Part shown: positions 48,507-56,345 of the stretch, one piece after another
Layout of the letters: each line of letters starts with the position of its first letter
Position numbering within the stretch: position 1 is the first letter of the stretch
Source of the DNA: Thermoproteota archaeon
GTDB taxonomy: Archaea; Thermoproteota; Nitrososphaeria; Nitrososphaerales; Nitrosopumilaceae
Direction of reading: 5' to 3'
Assembly: GCA_003352285.1 (NCBI GenBank)
Contig: QQVN01000005.1
Coordinates: 248,001-312,000 of the forward strand
Length of the DNA: 64,000 nucleotides
Made by a program: the position numbers and the translations under genes
Notes under the pieces: model-generated
Told to the model about the DNA's origin: nothing
Seen by the model: only the letters and a program-made list of their open reading frames with translations
Databases searched by the model: none

Positions 48507-48887
48507 TCACAGTTCTATAGTAAAAACATTATCTCTTGGAATATTATTATCATCTAACATTTTTGTTACATCATCTACGTTTCCTTTTGGAATACCAAGA
48601 TAGAACGGGAGTCTTGCATTTTGAGTAGATCCTACATCCATAACCAGATTGGATAGAATCTTTAGTTTATTATCCATATTTTCTAGATCAATCTTTTCTG
48701 GATCTGCTACCAAACCCAAATAGTATAGTTGTTTATCAGAATCCCAGGCTATAACATCAGGTCGTTGATCTTTTATTGCGTGTGGTTTTTTGAATCCCCC
48801 ATAGTTTGCTGATGTTACTTCCAAGCCGCTTGCCTGAAATTCATCGATTAGATTCTTTACAAGTTCATTATTTTCTAAGTCAGACAT
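48507..48887 (-). CDS. hypothetical protein, paralogue of 43765
   Basis: 126 residues aligning throughout with 43765 (NELVKNLIDEFQASGLEV, ANYGGFKKP, RPDVIAWDSDKQLYYLGLVA, PFYLGIPK). The 5' regions of the two genes are similar too, including the AGCT-N15-AGCT site 37 nt upstream, so the pair looks like a segmental duplication. No function is known. Confidence 0.65.
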   Translation of the reverse strand: MSDLENNELVKNLIDEFQASGLEVTSANYGGFKKPHAIKDQRPDVIAWDSDKQLYYLGLVADPEKIDLENMDNKLKILSNLVMDVGSTQNARLPFYLGIPKGNVDDVTKMLDDNNIPRDNVFTIEL

Positions 48888-48924
48888 GAATGAATTTGTA
48901 GAAAAAATATGATAATGTTTTCTA

Positions 48925-48947
48925 AGCTTTAATGTTGAATTTCAGCT
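48925..48947 (-). promoter_or_regulatory. AGCT-N15-AGCT element, site 7
   Basis: AGCT at 48925 and 48944, 37 nt before ATG 48887. The flank AAGCTTAGAAAACATTAT is nearly the same as site 2. Confidence 0.6.
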
Positions 48948-48977
48948 AAATCCCTATCATGAATTGTTAATGAAAAA

Positions 48978-49223
48978 TTATCTTAATTTTTGAATATCTC
49001 TTATAGAATCCTCATATCCACGATCATAAAGCTTGGTCAATACGCCAAGGATATCTACCACTTGCCTTGGAATAAAATTCTCATCAGAAATTCGTAAGAA
49101 TTCAGGATCAGTTTTTACTAGAATTTCTTTAGGTATGAGGTAATCATCACTATCAGAAATAATTTCAGTAAGATCATGAAGAGTGTCCACCACAGCCTTT
49201 GTCCTAATGCGGGATTCTTGCAT
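48978..49223 (-). CDS. hypothetical acidic protein
   Basis: 81 residues, soluble and acidic, with the helical ESRIRTKAVVDTLHDLTEII and a C-terminal VLTKLYDRGYEDSIRDIQKL. No family is recognised. The AGCT-N15-AGCT element lies 68 nt upstream, farther than usual. Confidence 0.5.
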   Translation of the reverse strand: MQESRIRTKAVVDTLHDLTEIISDSDDYLIPKEILVKTDPEFLRISDENFIPRQVVDILGVLTKLYDRGYEDSIRDIQKLR

Positions 49224-49291
49224 TATTTCTCACCCCAAATACACATAATCATCGTCTTATCCCGTTTTTAATTAGATTATTTCAAAAAAAT

Positions 49292-49314
49292 AGCTGAAAT
49301 TATCTGCTATAGCT
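49292..49314 (-). promoter_or_regulatory. AGCT-N15-AGCT element, site 8
   Basis: AGCT at 49292 and 49311, 68 nt before ATG 49223. The spacing is right but the distance to the start differs from the common 37-38 nt. Confidence 0.5.
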
Positions 49315-49325
49315 GATTTTGAGAT

Positions 49326-49541
49326 CTATATCTCACAGAGGGCATTACGCAAATTAGAATCGATTTTAGAGTATTGTGGATTATTACAAAAAGATGTTAA
49401 ATTATCAGAAAAACTTTGCGAATCAAATTCAAAGAAATCTGTATTTACAAGGAAAAGTGCAATAACTAATGCGCCAAGTATCACAACAACACAGATAATT
49501 ACGTTTTCAATAATGTCCCGATGAATTAAACTCATTTTCAA
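49326..49541 (-). CDS. small membrane protein
   Basis: 71 residues with one transmembrane helix (about 9-32, IIENVIICVVVILGALVIAL) and a short Ser/Asp-rich extracytoplasmic end. ATG overlaps the stop of 49538-49756 by 4 nt, giving a coupled pair. Confidence 0.5.
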   Translation of the reverse strand: MKMSLIHRDIIENVIICVVVILGALVIALFLVNTDFFEFDSQSFSDNLTSFCNNPQYSKIDSNLRNALCEI

Positions 49542-49756
49542 TGCAGTGAAATATTATCCATGAAAGAGGAAAAATAAACAGATTCTATAGGGCTAATATC
49601 AATTAAATAAATTTGGTTTTCAATGAGAATGTAATTTTTTGTAAAATTATCAAGAAAATCTAATGTTATGATTTCATCATCAACTAACCATATTCCAATT
49701 AGAGTTACAGTAGAAACCCAAATTCCTAAAATAGCTATTACCAACAACCTATCCAT
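49538..49756 (-). CDS. small membrane protein
   Basis: 72 residues with one N-terminal helix (LLVIAILGIWVSTVTLIGIW) followed by an acidic short domain. It overlaps the next gene by 4 nt. The AGCT-N15-AGCT element lies 45 nt upstream. Confidence 0.5.
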   Translation of the reverse strand: MDRLLVIAILGIWVSTVTLIGIWLVDDEIITLDFLDNFTKNYILIENQIYLIDISPIESVYFSSFMDNISLH

Positions 49757-49801
49757 GTAATAGATAAATTATCTATAATCAAATAATTTTGTAAGTTGTC
49801 A

Positions 49802-49824
49802 AGCTGAAATTTTCAAATGTAGCT
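49802..49824 (-). promoter_or_regulatory. AGCT-N15-AGCT element, site 9
   Basis: AGCT at 49802 and 49821, 45 nt before ATG 49756. Confidence 0.55.
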
Positions 49825-49877
49825 TATGAACTATGAAAGTTCAATACGGGATTATCATAGTTCATAATTAAAAAAAA

Positions 49878-50345
49878 TTAGTTGGGTCTTGTGGGTGCTC
49901 TATCTGCATCAAGATATTCAAAAGAACTCTGTCCTGACAATGCTACATTACCAGTATCAGATATTTCAAACACCTTGATTACATTATACCCGGAGAGATC
50001 CTCTGCAGTTGAGAATTGATCTCTCTTGTCGTCACCTTTTAGTTCACCTAGAACCAATTCATTGCCAGTTGAGGTATTTGCCAAACGAACTTCATAGGTT
50101 GAATCAGCAGACGGATAGTAATCCATGCTAACATGAACCCAATTTCTCATATCAGCCAAGCCTGAAATTGCATAGTAGCCAACTTTGCTTTTTTCATCTG
50201 TGGTATCAGAGTTAATTCCTTGTCTAATATCACCTGATGCAAAGTAATCAGTACGCACTTCAGCGTATGATTCTCCTATGAAACCGATGCCTACTGCTAA
50301 GGCAGAGACAACCAGCAACATGCTCAATGTTTTTTGTTTTGTCAT
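49878..50345 (-). CDS. secreted protein
   Basis: A signal peptide (residues 1-28, ending GESYA) precedes a compact beta-rich domain of about 125 residues (HVSMDYYPSADSTYEVRLAN, NVIKVFEISDTGNVALSGQS). It has no Cys. A periplasmic or surface location is likely. No family is recognised. Confidence 0.6.
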   Translation of the reverse strand: MTKQKTLSMLLVVSALAVGIGFIGESYAEVRTDYFASGDIRQGINSDTTDEKSKVGYYAISGLADMRNWVHVSMDYYPSADSTYEVRLANTSTGNELVLGELKGDDKRDQFSTAEDLSGYNVIKVFEISDTGNVALSGQSSFEYLDADRAPTRPN

Positions 50346-50541
50346 TACGAATTGATACTCTGGATATTATTAAAAAACTGGTAAAGCATAATGCTTGCTT
50401 TCAGCTGTTATTATGACATTGATTTTTTACAGTAGGTAAAATCAATAAAACATAAGCTAACATTATGAAATTATACAAATATTGATTTTGTAAACAACAA
50501 ATCAGAAACAAACTATTATCAAATAGAACGAAACGTAACGT

Positions 50542-51051
50542 ATGAAACTATCAGACGAGATGAGAAAATCTCTAAATGAGCAAATAGTTATGGAATCTGA
50601 TGCTTCAAGCTTTTATCTTGCAATGGCCTCATGGTGTGAAGTAACAGGGTATGAAGGAGCTGCAAGTTTTTTTTATGCTCAATCAGATGAAGAAAGACAG
50701 CACATGTTAAAGATAGTTCATTACATGAATAGAATAGGCACTATGGCAGACATATCTGCATGCTCTGAACCAAAAAAAGATGTCAAGTCGTTGGAGGAAA
50801 TCATCAAGACTTCGCTTGAGAATGAACAAAAAGTAACACAATCCATACATCAAATCATCACATTAGCAGAAAAAGAAAGAGATCGCCGTACATTTGACTT
50901 TATGCAATGGTTCGTAAAAGAACAGATCGAAGAAGAAGAAACCTTTGATAATATTTTGCAAAAATTCGAAGTCGTAGGCCGTGATAAACTTGCCATCTAC
51001 GAAGTAGACAAGTACATGAATGGAATAGGTTCCAAACAAGACAAAGAATGA
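50542..51051 (+). CDS. ferritin
   Basis: A four-helix-bundle ferritin of 169 residues. Ferroxidase-site residues are visible in EQIVMESDASSFYLAMASWC, SDEERQHMLKIVHYM (E-x-x-H) and QWFVKEQIEEEETFDNIL. It stores iron as ferric oxide and limits Fenton chemistry. Two isolated AGCT half-sites lie upstream at 50403 and 50455 but are 52 bp apart, so they are not the bipartite element. Confidence 0.92.
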   Translation: MKLSDEMRKSLNEQIVMESDASSFYLAMASWCEVTGYEGAASFFYAQSDEERQHMLKIVHYMNRIGTMADISACSEPKKDVKSLEEIIKTSLENEQKVTQSIHQIITLAEKERDRRTFDFMQWFVKEQIEEEETFDNILQKFEVVGRDKLAIYEVDKYMNGIGSKQDKE

Positions 51052-51127
51052 TTAAAAATCATTCATGCTGGTTTCGTAATTTACATTCATCATATCATCA
51101 CAAAAAATAAAGTAATTGAAAAATGTC

Positions 51128-51481
51128 TTACTCTGGTTTGCGATTTTTGATTTCTTCCTCAATAGCCTGAATCAATTTAGTAAATTCGGATTTGGGAGTT
51201 TTTAATTTATTCATGGGAAAATTTGGTGATATGGAATCTGGAATTTGCAGATGTTTATCTCTTGACTCTACTATCTCAATTTTCATATTACGTAATTCAT
51301 CTATCTGCATTTTCTTTAGTTTTTTATAATAAGGTACAAGATTTCTTTGTATCTCTTGACTAGTTTTTTCATCTGGCCATGTCAGGAGCTCTGTCCAAGT
51401 TATTTCCAAAAATTTAATTTTTTGGTCTTCAATGCCTAAATTTTCTATCTGTTTTTTTCTGAATCGATCAAAAATCCCCAT
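51128..51481 (-). CDS. hypothetical protein
   Basis: 117 residues, soluble and basic with coiled-coil potential (KKQIENLGIEDQKIKFLEIT, LIQAIEEEIKNRK). No family is recognised. It is separated by about 100 nt on either side. Confidence 0.5.
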   Translation of the reverse strand: MGIFDRFRKKQIENLGIEDQKIKFLEITWTELLTWPDEKTSQEIQRNLVPYYKKLKKMQIDELRNMKIEIVESRDKHLQIPDSISPNFPMNKLKTPKSEFTKLIQAIEEEIKNRKPE

Positions 51482-51591
51482 GTTAATTATAAGAAATTAT
51501 CACTTAAAAATTTAAGAGATTTTGAATAGATATGATCTTTTTTGATGCATTTCTAAAATTCTGTTTGTTTTGTTTTAATGATTAAATAAAT

Positions 51592-52902
51592 CTAGAAAAT
51601 TGCAGTGGATACTAGTATTGCAATAATTACAAGTGGTGAGACATATTTTACCACAGATATTGCCGATTGTGGTATATTGAATCTAGATGTCGCGTTAATA
51701 TTTTCTAGTATCTTCTTTTTATCAACAAACCAGGTTACCACTACTACAAAAATCAGTTCAGAGATTGTAATACCATACGTTCCAAATACATAATCCATTC
51801 CATCTAGGAATAAAACACCGGACAAACCAAGTTCAATTGGACTATAACTTAATGCTGAAGGAATACCTACTAAAAATATTCCAATTGCAATTATGGCACT
51901 TGATTTTTTGTTTGATAGATTAAATGAGTCCTGTAGAGAAGCGTTTGGAACTTGAAAAAGCCCTATTGCAGAAGTTAGTCCAGCTATTAAGAGTAAGAAG
52001 AAGAAGATTGCACCAACAAAGAAGCCAAAATTAATGTCAGAAAAAATATTTGGTAAGACTTCAAAGATTAATGGAATTCCCTCTTGTGGGTCCATTCCAA
52101 ATGAGAAAACAAATGAAAAAATCATAATTCCTGCAAATATCGATATCATGGTATTGGCAGATATTATAATTGAAGAAGAACGGATCAACGAATGCTTACC
52201 CCGAAGGTAGCTACCATAAGTAAGCAAAGAGCCAGAACCTAATGATAAAGAAAAAAATGCTTGACCAAATGCAGTTGACCAAATTTGTGGCTCTCCAATT
52301 CTAGAGAAATCAGGTTTAAGAAAATATGAAATTCCTTCAGTTGAACCAGGTAAAGTCACACCATAAATCATCAAAGGAATAATAATTCCTATTAGAAACA
52401 AAATTCCTATCTTGTTGAATTTTTCTATTCCAGAAGTAATTCCTCGTCGTACAATAATAAAAGTCAAAATCAAAACAGCCGTAAAAGCTAATACAGGATA
52501 ATATGACTGAGTGAATTTTTCAAATTCTAAAAATGATTGACCAAGATTTGAGATAAAATATGATAAAACCCATCCTAAGATTACAAGATAGTAGCTAAGC
52601 ATTGCAAATGCTACTAATGCAATTGCTGCTCCAGCCCATTTGAATTTTTTAGAAATACTTGCTAATCCAGTAACGATTGAAGACTTGTATCTTCTCCCTA
52701 TTGCAAATTCAAGCAACATCAAAATGAATCCCAGACTCCCAACAATGATTATGAAGGGAATTAGAAATGCACCACCGCCATTTTCACCTACAATATATGG
52801 GAATCTCCAGATGTTACCTATTCCAACGGCAGATCCTATACATGCTAAAAGAAATCCCCATTCTGAAGCCCATGCCTCAGTTTTTACTTGTTTATCGCTC
52901 AT
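51592..52902 (-). CDS. sodium-dependent (NSS/SNF family) transporter
   Basis: Eleven to twelve transmembrane helices. The NSS signature opens the first helix (WGFLLACIGSAVGIGNIWRF, then PYIVGENGGGAFLIP), and sodium/substrate segments follow in TM6-8 (FGQAFFSLSLGSGSLLTYGS). NSS members import amino acids or osmolytes with Na+ (for example betaine-type or amino-acid). Start ATG 52902 is preferred to 52938, because the AGCT-N15-AGCT element then lies 37 nt upstream, the common distance. Confidence 0.9.
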   Translation of the reverse strand: MSDKQVKTEAWASEWGFLLACIGSAVGIGNIWRFPYIVGENGGGAFLIPFIIIVGSLGFILMLLEFAIGRRYKSSIVTGLASISKKFKWAGAAIALVAFAMLSYYLVILGWVLSYFISNLGQSFLEFEKFTQSYYPVLAFTAVLILTFIIVRRGITSGIEKFNKIGILFLIGIIIPLMIYGVTLPGSTEGISYFLKPDFSRIGEPQIWSTAFGQAFFSLSLGSGSLLTYGSYLRGKHSLIRSSSIIISANTMISIFAGIMIFSFVFSFGMDPQEGIPLIFEVLPNIFSDINFGFFVGAIFFFLLLIAGLTSAIGLFQVPNASLQDSFNLSNKKSSAIIAIGIFLVGIPSALSYSPIELGLSGVLFLDGMDYVFGTYGITISELIFVVVVTWFVDKKKILENINATSRFNIPQSAISVVKYVSPLVIIAILVSTAIF

Positions 52903-52939
52903 GAAATTAGGATGTAAATTTCCCAAATAGTTCATCATC

Positions 52940-52962
52940 AGCTGATTTCTTTAATTTTAGCT
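52940..52962 (-). promoter_or_regulatory. AGCT-N15-AGCT element, site 10 (NSS transporter)
   Basis: AGCT at 52940 and 52959, 37 nt before ATG 52902. Confidence 0.6.
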
Positions 52963-53042
52963 AAAAATGAGAAAATCTAAGTTGGAATAGGAACTATTTC
53001 TCAAACTAATGTTTTTTAAACCCTTCAAGGCGTGATTAGACG

Positions 53043-53552
53043 TTGTCTGAAGCCGAAGTCGAGGTAAAAGAGATTGAAGAGGTAGAAGAGCCAGAACAAG
53101 TAGAGGCCGAAGTAGAGGAAACTAAGGTTAAAACAAAATCAAAAAAGACAGAGGAGAAGACAGAAGAGAAGGAGAAATGGGGAATTGCCCATATTTACAG
53201 CAGTTATAATAATACAATAATTCACATGACAGATCTTACCGGTGCTGAAACAATTGCAATCAGCTCAGGTGGAATCCATGTTAATGCAGACAGATACGAA
53301 TCATCACCATTTGCTGCCATGAAAGCAGCCAATGCAGTAAATGAATCAGCAAGAACTAAAGGATTCACAGCATTTCACATTAGAGTTAGAGCAGTTGGCG
53401 GAGTTGGTTCTAGAGTTCCAGGACCAGGTGCACAAGCTGCAATCAGAGCACTAGCTAGAGGCGGATTCAAGATTGGTAGAATTGATGACGTTACACCAAT
53501 TCCTCATGATACCACCAGAAAGAAAGGCGGTAAAAGAGGACGTAGAGTCTAG
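53043..53552 (+). CDS. rps11: 30S ribosomal protein S11
   Basis: The conserved S11 body runs from about residue 42: [60 protein letters not shown] and the closing [19 protein letters not shown]. The N-terminal ~40 residues are an unusually long Glu/Lys/Val-rich extension. The start is TTG 53043. It binds the 16S platform near the E site. Confidence 0.95.
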   Translation: MSEAEVEVKEIEEVEEPEQVEAEVEETKVKTKSKKTEEKTEEKEKWGIAHIYSSYNNTIIHMTDLTGAETIAISSGGIHVNADRYESSPFAAMKAANAVNESARTKGFTAFHIRVRAVGGVGSRVPGPGAQAAIRALARGGFKIGRIDDVTPIPHDTTRKKGGKRGRRV

Positions 53553-53863
53553 TAGTCTAAGAGTTTTATCTTAACTGCACAACCGCGAGCTGCAAAATAG
53601 TCAGACATAAAATTTGAAAACCTATCTTCGGGTTTTCTTCCCTTTGAGTTGTTAATCATATCATGAAACTTTTTTTCTATTGCAAAAAACAGATTAGGTT
53701 TTAATGCAATCTTGAAAAAGGTCCAGCCAAACCTTGCCATTGGTTCACTAATTAAAAATCCGTCACGCACTTCACAGATTGATTCTAAATTAATCAGTGC
53801 TTTTTTGATTAATGGAATATCATCATCGTACTTTGTGGAGCTGATTTCTAGAATGGTTGGCAT
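53549..53863 (-). CDS. conserved hypothetical protein
   Basis: 104 residues, alpha-beta, soluble, with the pattern [20 protein letters not shown] and a late [20 protein letters not shown]. No family is recognised. It follows the PDCD5-like gene by 3 nt on the same strand, so it is probably cotranscribed with it and rtcB. Confidence 0.55.
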   Translation of the reverse strand: MPTILEISSTKYDDDIPLIKKALINLESICEVRDGFLISEPMARFGWTFFKIALKPNLFFAIEKKFHDMINNSKGRKPEDRFSNFMSDYFAARGCAVKIKLLDY

Positions 53864-53866
53864 GAA

Positions 53867-54277
53867 TCATTCACTAGGCTCTTCGTTTTTGGTGCTTAGT
53901 TTATCTGAAAGGGAGACAAACTTTCCATCCTGCTCAATGTTAATTTTCGTTTGCATTCTAACATTAATGCCAATTGAGCGAAACAGCATCAGAAGCTTTC
54001 CACCGTCAATTTTTTCATCAACTTCTCCAGAAGTTATCAGCTCTGCAAGCTTGTCAACTACCATTTTGGTCTCATTTGGAAATTGAGATTCGGCATTCTG
54101 TAGTACTTCTAGTCCACGAAATCCTAGTTGCTCTACCAAAATTTCACGAGGTTTTTTAGCAGGTTTCTTTGCTTGAGTTTTATTAGATTCCTGCATCTGT
54201 TTTGAAGAAAGGTTTCTTTGCATCTCTGCTAGGCGTTTTGCTTTTAGTTGTTCTAGTTCTTTGTCTTCTTCGCTCAA
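53867..54277 (-). CDS. PDCD5-family DNA-binding protein
   Basis: 136 residues with the PDCD5/TFAR19 layout: the start SEEDKELEQLKAKRLAEMQR, the central ILVEQLGFRGLEVLQNAESQ and the C-terminal EKIDGGKLLMLFRSIGIN. Archaeal members are small DNA-binding proteins. It overlaps the rtcB 3' end by 4 nt. Confidence 0.82.
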   Translation of the reverse strand: MSEEDKELEQLKAKRLAEMQRNLSSKQMQESNKTQAKKPAKKPREILVEQLGFRGLEVLQNAESQFPNETKMVVDKLAELITSGEVDEKIDGGKLLMLFRSIGINVRMQTKINIEQDGKFVSLSDKLSTKNEEPSE

Positions 54278-55722
54278 CCCTTAATCACACCAATAGGTAC
54301 AAGTTTTGCTACTTTGGTTGCAATACCTAAATCATGAGAAACATTGACGACTGCATCCACATCTTTGTATGCTTGCGGTGTCTCTTCCACTACTCCGTCT
54401 CTTGTTAATGCTTTAATGAAAATTCCTTTATCGGAAAGGGATTGCTTTACTTCAGACTCTGTATAGTCTCTTCTGGCCTTTGATCTTGACATCATTCTTC
54501 CTGCACCATGTGCAGTAGAACCAAAAGTCAAATCCATAGAATTTGGTTGTCCAAGTAAAATCCAGCTTGCAGTTCCCATAGAACCTGGAATGAATACAGG
54601 TTGTCCCAAATCTCTATACTTTTGTGGGATTTCATCTCGATTTGCAGGAAATGCTCTAGTTGCACCTTTTCTGTGAACCACTACAGACCTTTCTTTTCCA
54701 TCGATTTTGTGTTTTTCTACTTTGGCAATGTTGTGCGCTACATCATATACTAATTTCATGTCCAGATCTGCTTCTGACTGTTTGAAAACTCGCTCAAAAG
54801 ATTTTCTTGTCCAGTGTGTGATCATCTGCCTATTACTCCATGCAAAATTTAATGCTGCAAACATTGCCTTTCTATACGATTCGCCTTCTTCAGAAGAATT
54901 AGGAACACATGCAAGTTCCCTGTCTTTTAGATTGATGTTATACTTTTGTAATGCTTTTTCAGATATTCTAAGATAATCGCTGCACACTTGATGGCCAAAT
55001 CCTCTAGAGCCACAGTGTATTAGAACAGTAATGTTTCCTTTTTGAATTCCCATTCTTTTTGCTGCTTCCTCATCGTGAATTTCAGATACTTGCTGAATTT
55101 CAAGAAAATGATTTCCCGATCCAAGACTACCTAGTTGCGGAGCTCCGCGTTTGCGTGCCCTATCAGAAACTTTGTTTGGATCTGCGTCTTTAATCTGACC
55201 TGACTCTTCACAAACATTTACGTCATCTTTGGTACCATAACCATGATCAACTGCCCAACTGACACCTCTAACTAGTACTTCATCAAGTTGTGATGTGTTT
55301 AGCTTTACCGCTCCTTTTGAGCCTACACCTGAAGGAATTGTATTAAACAAATCAGTAACTAGCTCCTTGAGTTTTGGTCGCATTGTTTCTGCTGTAAGAT
55401 TGGTGCGAATCAGTCTCACTCCACAGTTGATATCATAACCAACTCCTCCAGGACTAATCATTCCCTCATTTGCATCCATTGCAGCAACACCTCCAACAGG
55501 AAATCCATAGCCCTCATGTCCGTCGGGTAATACGACTGCATGACTTACAATTCCAGGCATTGATGCAACATTCATTGCTTGAGAAATTGTTCTATCTGTA
55601 AGCATTTTTGATAATAGTTGTTCGTCTGCAAAAATTTTCACAGGTACTTGAAGTCCGTTTGATGAATCAGGATTTATTACATATTCATTGTCACGAACTT
55701 TTTTTGGAGTTAAAGAAGACAT
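54274..55722 (-). CDS. rtcB: RNA-splicing ligase RtcB
   Basis: Joins 2',3'-cyclic-phosphate and 5'-OH RNA ends, as in tRNA-intron splicing. Metal and GTP residues lie in MISPGGVGYDINCGVRLIRT, LGSLGSGNHFLEIQ, HCGSRGFGHQ and GAGRMMSRSKARR (guanylated His in STAHGAGR). The 482 residues are normal for the intein-less archaeal form. It reads into the PDCD5-like gene. Confidence 0.96.
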   Translation of the reverse strand: MSSLTPKKVRDNEYVINPDSSNGLQVPVKIFADEQLLSKMLTDRTISQAMNVASMPGIVSHAVVLPDGHEGYGFPVGGVAAMDANEGMISPGGVGYDINCGVRLIRTNLTAETMRPKLKELVTDLFNTIPSGVGSKGAVKLNTSQLDEVLVRGVSWAVDHGYGTKDDVNVCEESGQIKDADPNKVSDRARKRGAPQLGSLGSGNHFLEIQQVSEIHDEEAAKRMGIQKGNITVLIHCGSRGFGHQVCSDYLRISEKALQKYNINLKDRELACVPNSSEEGESYRKAMFAALNFAWSNRQMITHWTRKSFERVFKQSEADLDMKLVYDVAHNIAKVEKHKIDGKERSVVVHRKGATRAFPANRDEIPQKYRDLGQPVFIPGSMGTASWILLGQPNSMDLTFGSTAHGAGRMMSRSKARRDYTESEVKQSLSDKGIFIKALTRDGVVEETPQAYKDVDAVVNVSHDLGIATKVAKLVPIGVIKG

Positions 55723-55779
55723 GAGAATCGCTTAAGATCCAAAATTAAGCAATTTAAATCATATAAGATGGGGAAAACG

Positions 55780-55893
55780 CTAATCTATCGACTCAAGCCA
55801 AACCTTGTTTTCCCCTGGTTCAGCGAGGATTGGATTAGCACTGATTCCTCTAACAAAATTTGTATTTAAGATAGTGAGCATTTTTTCCATCAC
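55780..55893 (-). CDS. short frame upstream of rtcB, tentative
   Basis: GTG 55893 (or ATG 55890) opens MMEKMLTILNTNFVRGISAN and continues to TAG 55780. The amino-acid pattern looks protein-like, but the family is not recognised. It is 57 nt upstream of rtcB on the same strand and begins inside an imperfect palindrome at 55885-55909. Confidence 0.25.
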   Translation of the reverse strand: MMEKMLTILNTNFVRGISANPILAEPGENKVWLESID

Positions 55894-55909
55894 TGAATCA
55901 GTAATGGAA
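55885..55909. repeat. 25-nt imperfect palindrome
   Basis: TTCCAT (55885-55890) pairs with ATGGAA (55904-55909), and ACTGA with TCAGT inside it, with one mismatch and a single central base. It has no poly-T downstream, so it may be an operator or RNA hairpin rather than a terminator. Confidence 0.35.
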
Positions 55910-55974
55910 GGTTTACAAAATTAACCTAATTGTGATCCTTTTTGGCCCCAATTTTTTAACAAAAACACGTTGCT

Positions 55975-56256
55975 ATGGGAATCATTGAGTCAGAGACATC
56001 TCACGGTGTTAGCTGGTGGCCCAAAAGCTCACATAAACTAGTTAACGTATTACCAGTCTCCAAAGTAAAGGAGACTTCTTTTTTCTCAGTGGGAAAAACT
56101 CTCAAAATTCAGCATCTTTATGTTACTAAATTTTCTAATAGATTCAAGTTGGATAAGGAGTGGCTTCGTGTAAAGAGTGGTCGAAGTAAGGGGTGCAAGG
56201 ACTGCATAGCCCATAGATGCGTTCCTAAAAGTTGCAGTTGTGATTGTCATAAATAA
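55975..56256 (+). CDS. hypothetical protein with Cys-rich C-terminus
   Basis: 93 residues. The C-terminal 25 residues hold CKDCIAHRCVPKSCSCDCHK, six Cys and two His, a probable metal site. The N-terminal part has SHGVSWWPKSSHKLVNVLPV. No family is recognised. Its stop overlaps the next small frame as TAATG. Confidence 0.6.
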   Translation: MGIIESETSHGVSWWPKSSHKLVNVLPVSKVKETSFFSVGKTLKIQHLYVTKFSNRFKLDKEWLRVKSGRSKGCKDCIAHRCVPKSCSCDCHK

Positions 56257-56345
56257 TGACTAAAAACAGACCAGAAATAGACTCCAAAGAAGTAGATTTA
56301 TTTTCGATGTTAAATGATAGCAAATGTTGGCAATTCTACCAATAG
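56256..56345 (+). CDS. 29-aa ORF between 55975 gene and purB, tentative
   Basis: ATG 56256 overlaps the previous stop (TAATG) and gives MTKNRPEIDSKEVDLFSMLN before ending at TAG 56345, 22 nt inside purB. Translational coupling on both sides is suggestive, but the peptide has no recognisable feature. Confidence 0.3.
   Translation: MTKNRPEIDSKEVDLFSMLNDSKCWQFYQ

Noticed and set aside
50403-50458. Two AGCT half-sites upstream of ferritin
   Set aside because: They are 52 bp apart and at unusual distances from the start, so they do not match the 19-bp element.
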